From Lacticaseibacillus pantheris DSM 15945 = JCM 12539 = NBRC 106106 (GTDB taxonomy: Bacteria > Bacillota > Bacilli > Lactobacillales > Lactobacillaceae): 64,000 nt of DNA. The notes under the pieces are model-generated. The model made no database searches and was not told the DNA's origin. It worked only from the letters and a program-made list of their open reading frames with translations. Below are positions 62,701 to 64,000 of this stretch, in pieces (position 1 is the first letter of the stretch; each line of letters begins with the position of its first letter). The DNA is taken from positions 62,001 to 126,000 of the forward strand of contig NZ_BBAI01000002.1 of assembly GCF_001311175.1 (NCBI RefSeq), read 5' to 3'. The position numbers and the translations under genes were made by a program.

Positions 62701-63680
62701 TTAATTGAGCGCGGTGACCTGTTGTTCCCGTGGTACCGGGAAATCAGTGACGGTGCTTTTGTTCATTAACGCCTCGGTGAGGTGGACGGCGCTAATATCG
62801 CTGCTTTGGTATGGCTGAAAGTAGTACGTGGGGTTACTCATTTGCATGTAACCCCGATACTGAGTGTAGTCAAACTTACCGTTGGCCTGTAGTTTGACGC
62901 CGCGCGGAATGTCGAACGGTTCGAGCAGGTGGTTGACGGTGTTGATAGCCACTTTGTCAGGAACAGCGGGAGCATATTCTCGCATGAAGGCGGCGCGGAC
63001 AAACCGGGAGGTCGACGTGTAATCGCCGGGTAAGCCTAACGCACCGGCGCCGGGCCCAATCTGTTTGGCCGTGTAGCCATTGAATTGCCGGTCAGGCTGG
63101 CCACCGTTTTCGAGCTGAACGTAGTTGCCAGATTCTGCCGGTGCCAGGCAAAGTCGGGGCTGTTAGTCATTACGCCGATCTGGTTGTCGTACCAGTGAAT
63201 ACCTTCCGCCTGCATCTCTAGTACACCGCAATGACCCGCCCGGTCGGCAATTATCCAGTGTAGTGGCACGTTGGCTTTGAGTAGGGGGAGCGCAAAGTTG
63301 ACGACGTTAATCTGGTCCAAGTGCGCGCGGACCTCGGCGGTGCTTTGGTTGACACCCAAAATCCAGTTCACCAATTCAAATGATGCCAGGTTGAGCTTTC
63401 CGCTAACAGGCTGGTCCGAGTAGTGCGCCTCATCACTAAAGTACAGCGTGGCGGCACTGAGCCCGTGCTCGTTGACGCCATCGACAACGATATAATCCTG
63501 AAGTTTGGCGCCGGCACCGACAAAACCAAACTTGGTCGTGAAGCTCCGTCCGGTGACACTCTGAAAGTTGTACTTACGCGGAATAACAACGGGGTTACCG
63601 CCAAGTTCAAAGCCAAAGTCCATTGTGCGAGCCAACCAGTATTGGCCGTCACTGGTCGCGTAGGTCATGCTTGTGCACAT
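62701..63680 (-). CDS. Choloylglycine hydrolase family enzyme, penicillin-V-acylase-like (one indel)
   Basis: N-terminal nucleophile hydrolase, about 326 residues. Cys2 becomes N-terminal after removal of Met. Arg18 and Asp21 are in WLARTMDFGFELGG, Asn in GVMTNSPDF, and an Arg in TSTSRFVRAAF near residue 228. At the position that is Asn in bile salt hydrolases (GLxxxGLNxP) this protein has Tyr80 (AATLYF), as in penicillin V acylases. The frame breaks near 63126 (an A missing). The final segment is YYFQPY..SSDISAVHLTEAL. Substrate uncertain: bile salt, penicillin V or an acyl-homoserine-type amide. Confidence 0.88.
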
Positions 63681-63786
63681 AATTGTGCCTTCTTTCTATA
63701 GTATGCGGTTGTGAGATATATCGATTGCTGCAATTATTTTAGCACTTATCTTTGCACGTGAGATGGGTGGATCCCCAACCCCAAAT

Positions 63787-63813
63787 TGTGCACCCCAAAG
63801 TGGTGGGTGCACA
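63787..63813. promoter_or_regulatory. Perfect inverted repeat in the gap before the last gene
   Basis: TGTGCACCC (63787-63795) and GGGTGCACA (63805-63813) with a nine-base spacer; no T run follows. Candidate operator or hairpin in the divergent gap of 284 bases. Confidence 0.45.
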
Positions 63814-63964
63814 TATTTGCCCGCGGCCACCGCCAAATAGGCGGAAAAACTGCCGCGTTTAGTCTGACATCGGTCATACTTTGGTCATCTTTGTTCAGTA
63901 TCTTCTTAGCTATGGCACAGGGGCGCGCAGCCGCTGTCCAAATGCGCAGCAAGGAGATGCAAAA

Positions 63965-64000
63965 ATGAACTTCGTCAAACGTGCGTGGCTCAACCTCATC
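63965..64000 (+). CDS. Start of a gene cut by the window edge
   Basis: ATG 63965 behind GCAAGGAGATGC opens Met-Asn-Phe-Val-Lys-Arg-Ala-Trp-Leu-Asn-Leu-Ile. This kind of basic, aromatic start before a first membrane helix is common in FtsX-type ABC permeases, but 12 residues are too few to decide. Confidence 0.6.
   Translation, partial: MNFVKRAWLNLI

Overview
The window reads as a chromosomal segment of a lactobacillus (family Lactobacillaceae, Bacillota). Supporting signs are the gene order pcrA-ligA-camS-gatC-gatA-gatB-dagK-rlmCD, a tmRNA whose tag reads AKNENSYALAA, a choloylglycine-hydrolase family enzyme, a CamS lipoprotein, many strong AGGAGG-type ribosome sites, GTG/TTG starts and classic hairpin-plus-T terminators. 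No phage, plasmid, insertion sequence or CRISPR array was seen.

Layout. (1) 1-22.5 kb is a surface-polysaccharide and envelope region, visibly more AT-rich than the rest: glycosyltransferases, glf, a Wzx flippase, a GT14-like transferase, a GtrA/YfhO/CsbB-type lipid-linked sugar transfer set, galE, a priming sugar-phosphate transferase, a very large LtaS-type protein, pncB-nadE, a second YfhO-like protein, a lipoprotein and an amidase with eight SH3/GW-like repeats. (2) 22.5-34 kb holds a manganese-type (yybP-ykoY) riboswitch with a P-type ATPase, a putative tryptophan ABC transporter behind a candidate Trp-Trp leader-peptide attenuator, SprT-like and GNAT proteins, tRNA-Leu, an ECF S component, an aromatic-acid-exporter-like protein, a cold-shock protein and a GH73 glucosaminidase. 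(3) 34-39 kb is purine salvage and synthesis: xpt-pbuX with PurBox-like sites, a divergent purK, and purB. (4) 39-51.6 kb is the housekeeping block pcrA to rlmCD. (5) 51.6-64 kb holds an MFS exporter with a divergent TetR regulator, a PfkB kinase, small regulators, a degenerate GH25 protein, an OmpR-type two-component system, tmRNA and a choloylglycine-hydrolase family enzyme.

The strongest unexplained signals are in the gaps between genes. Two GC-rich elements (about 30.3-30.6 kb and 38.8-39.1 kb) share a three-hairpin core and a self-complementary outer stem of about 50 bp. Their paired positions change together between the copies, as expected of a structured RNA. A second family of 95-nt hairpins, with its own compensatory changes, forms arrays that begin directly after the stop codons of pcrA and of the GH25 gene. 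The leader upstream of the tryptophan-type transporter is the best candidate for an uncommon control mechanism.

Caution on gene integrity. A large share of genes here, including essential ones (ligA, gatB, purB, pcrA), are broken by 1-2 nt indels. Most lie in A or T runs of 6-9, others in short G, C or A runs. The reading frame resumes at once in each case and the protein families continue without loss. This looks much more like sequencing error than real decay, so gene spans below bridge these breaks and give the position of each one seen.
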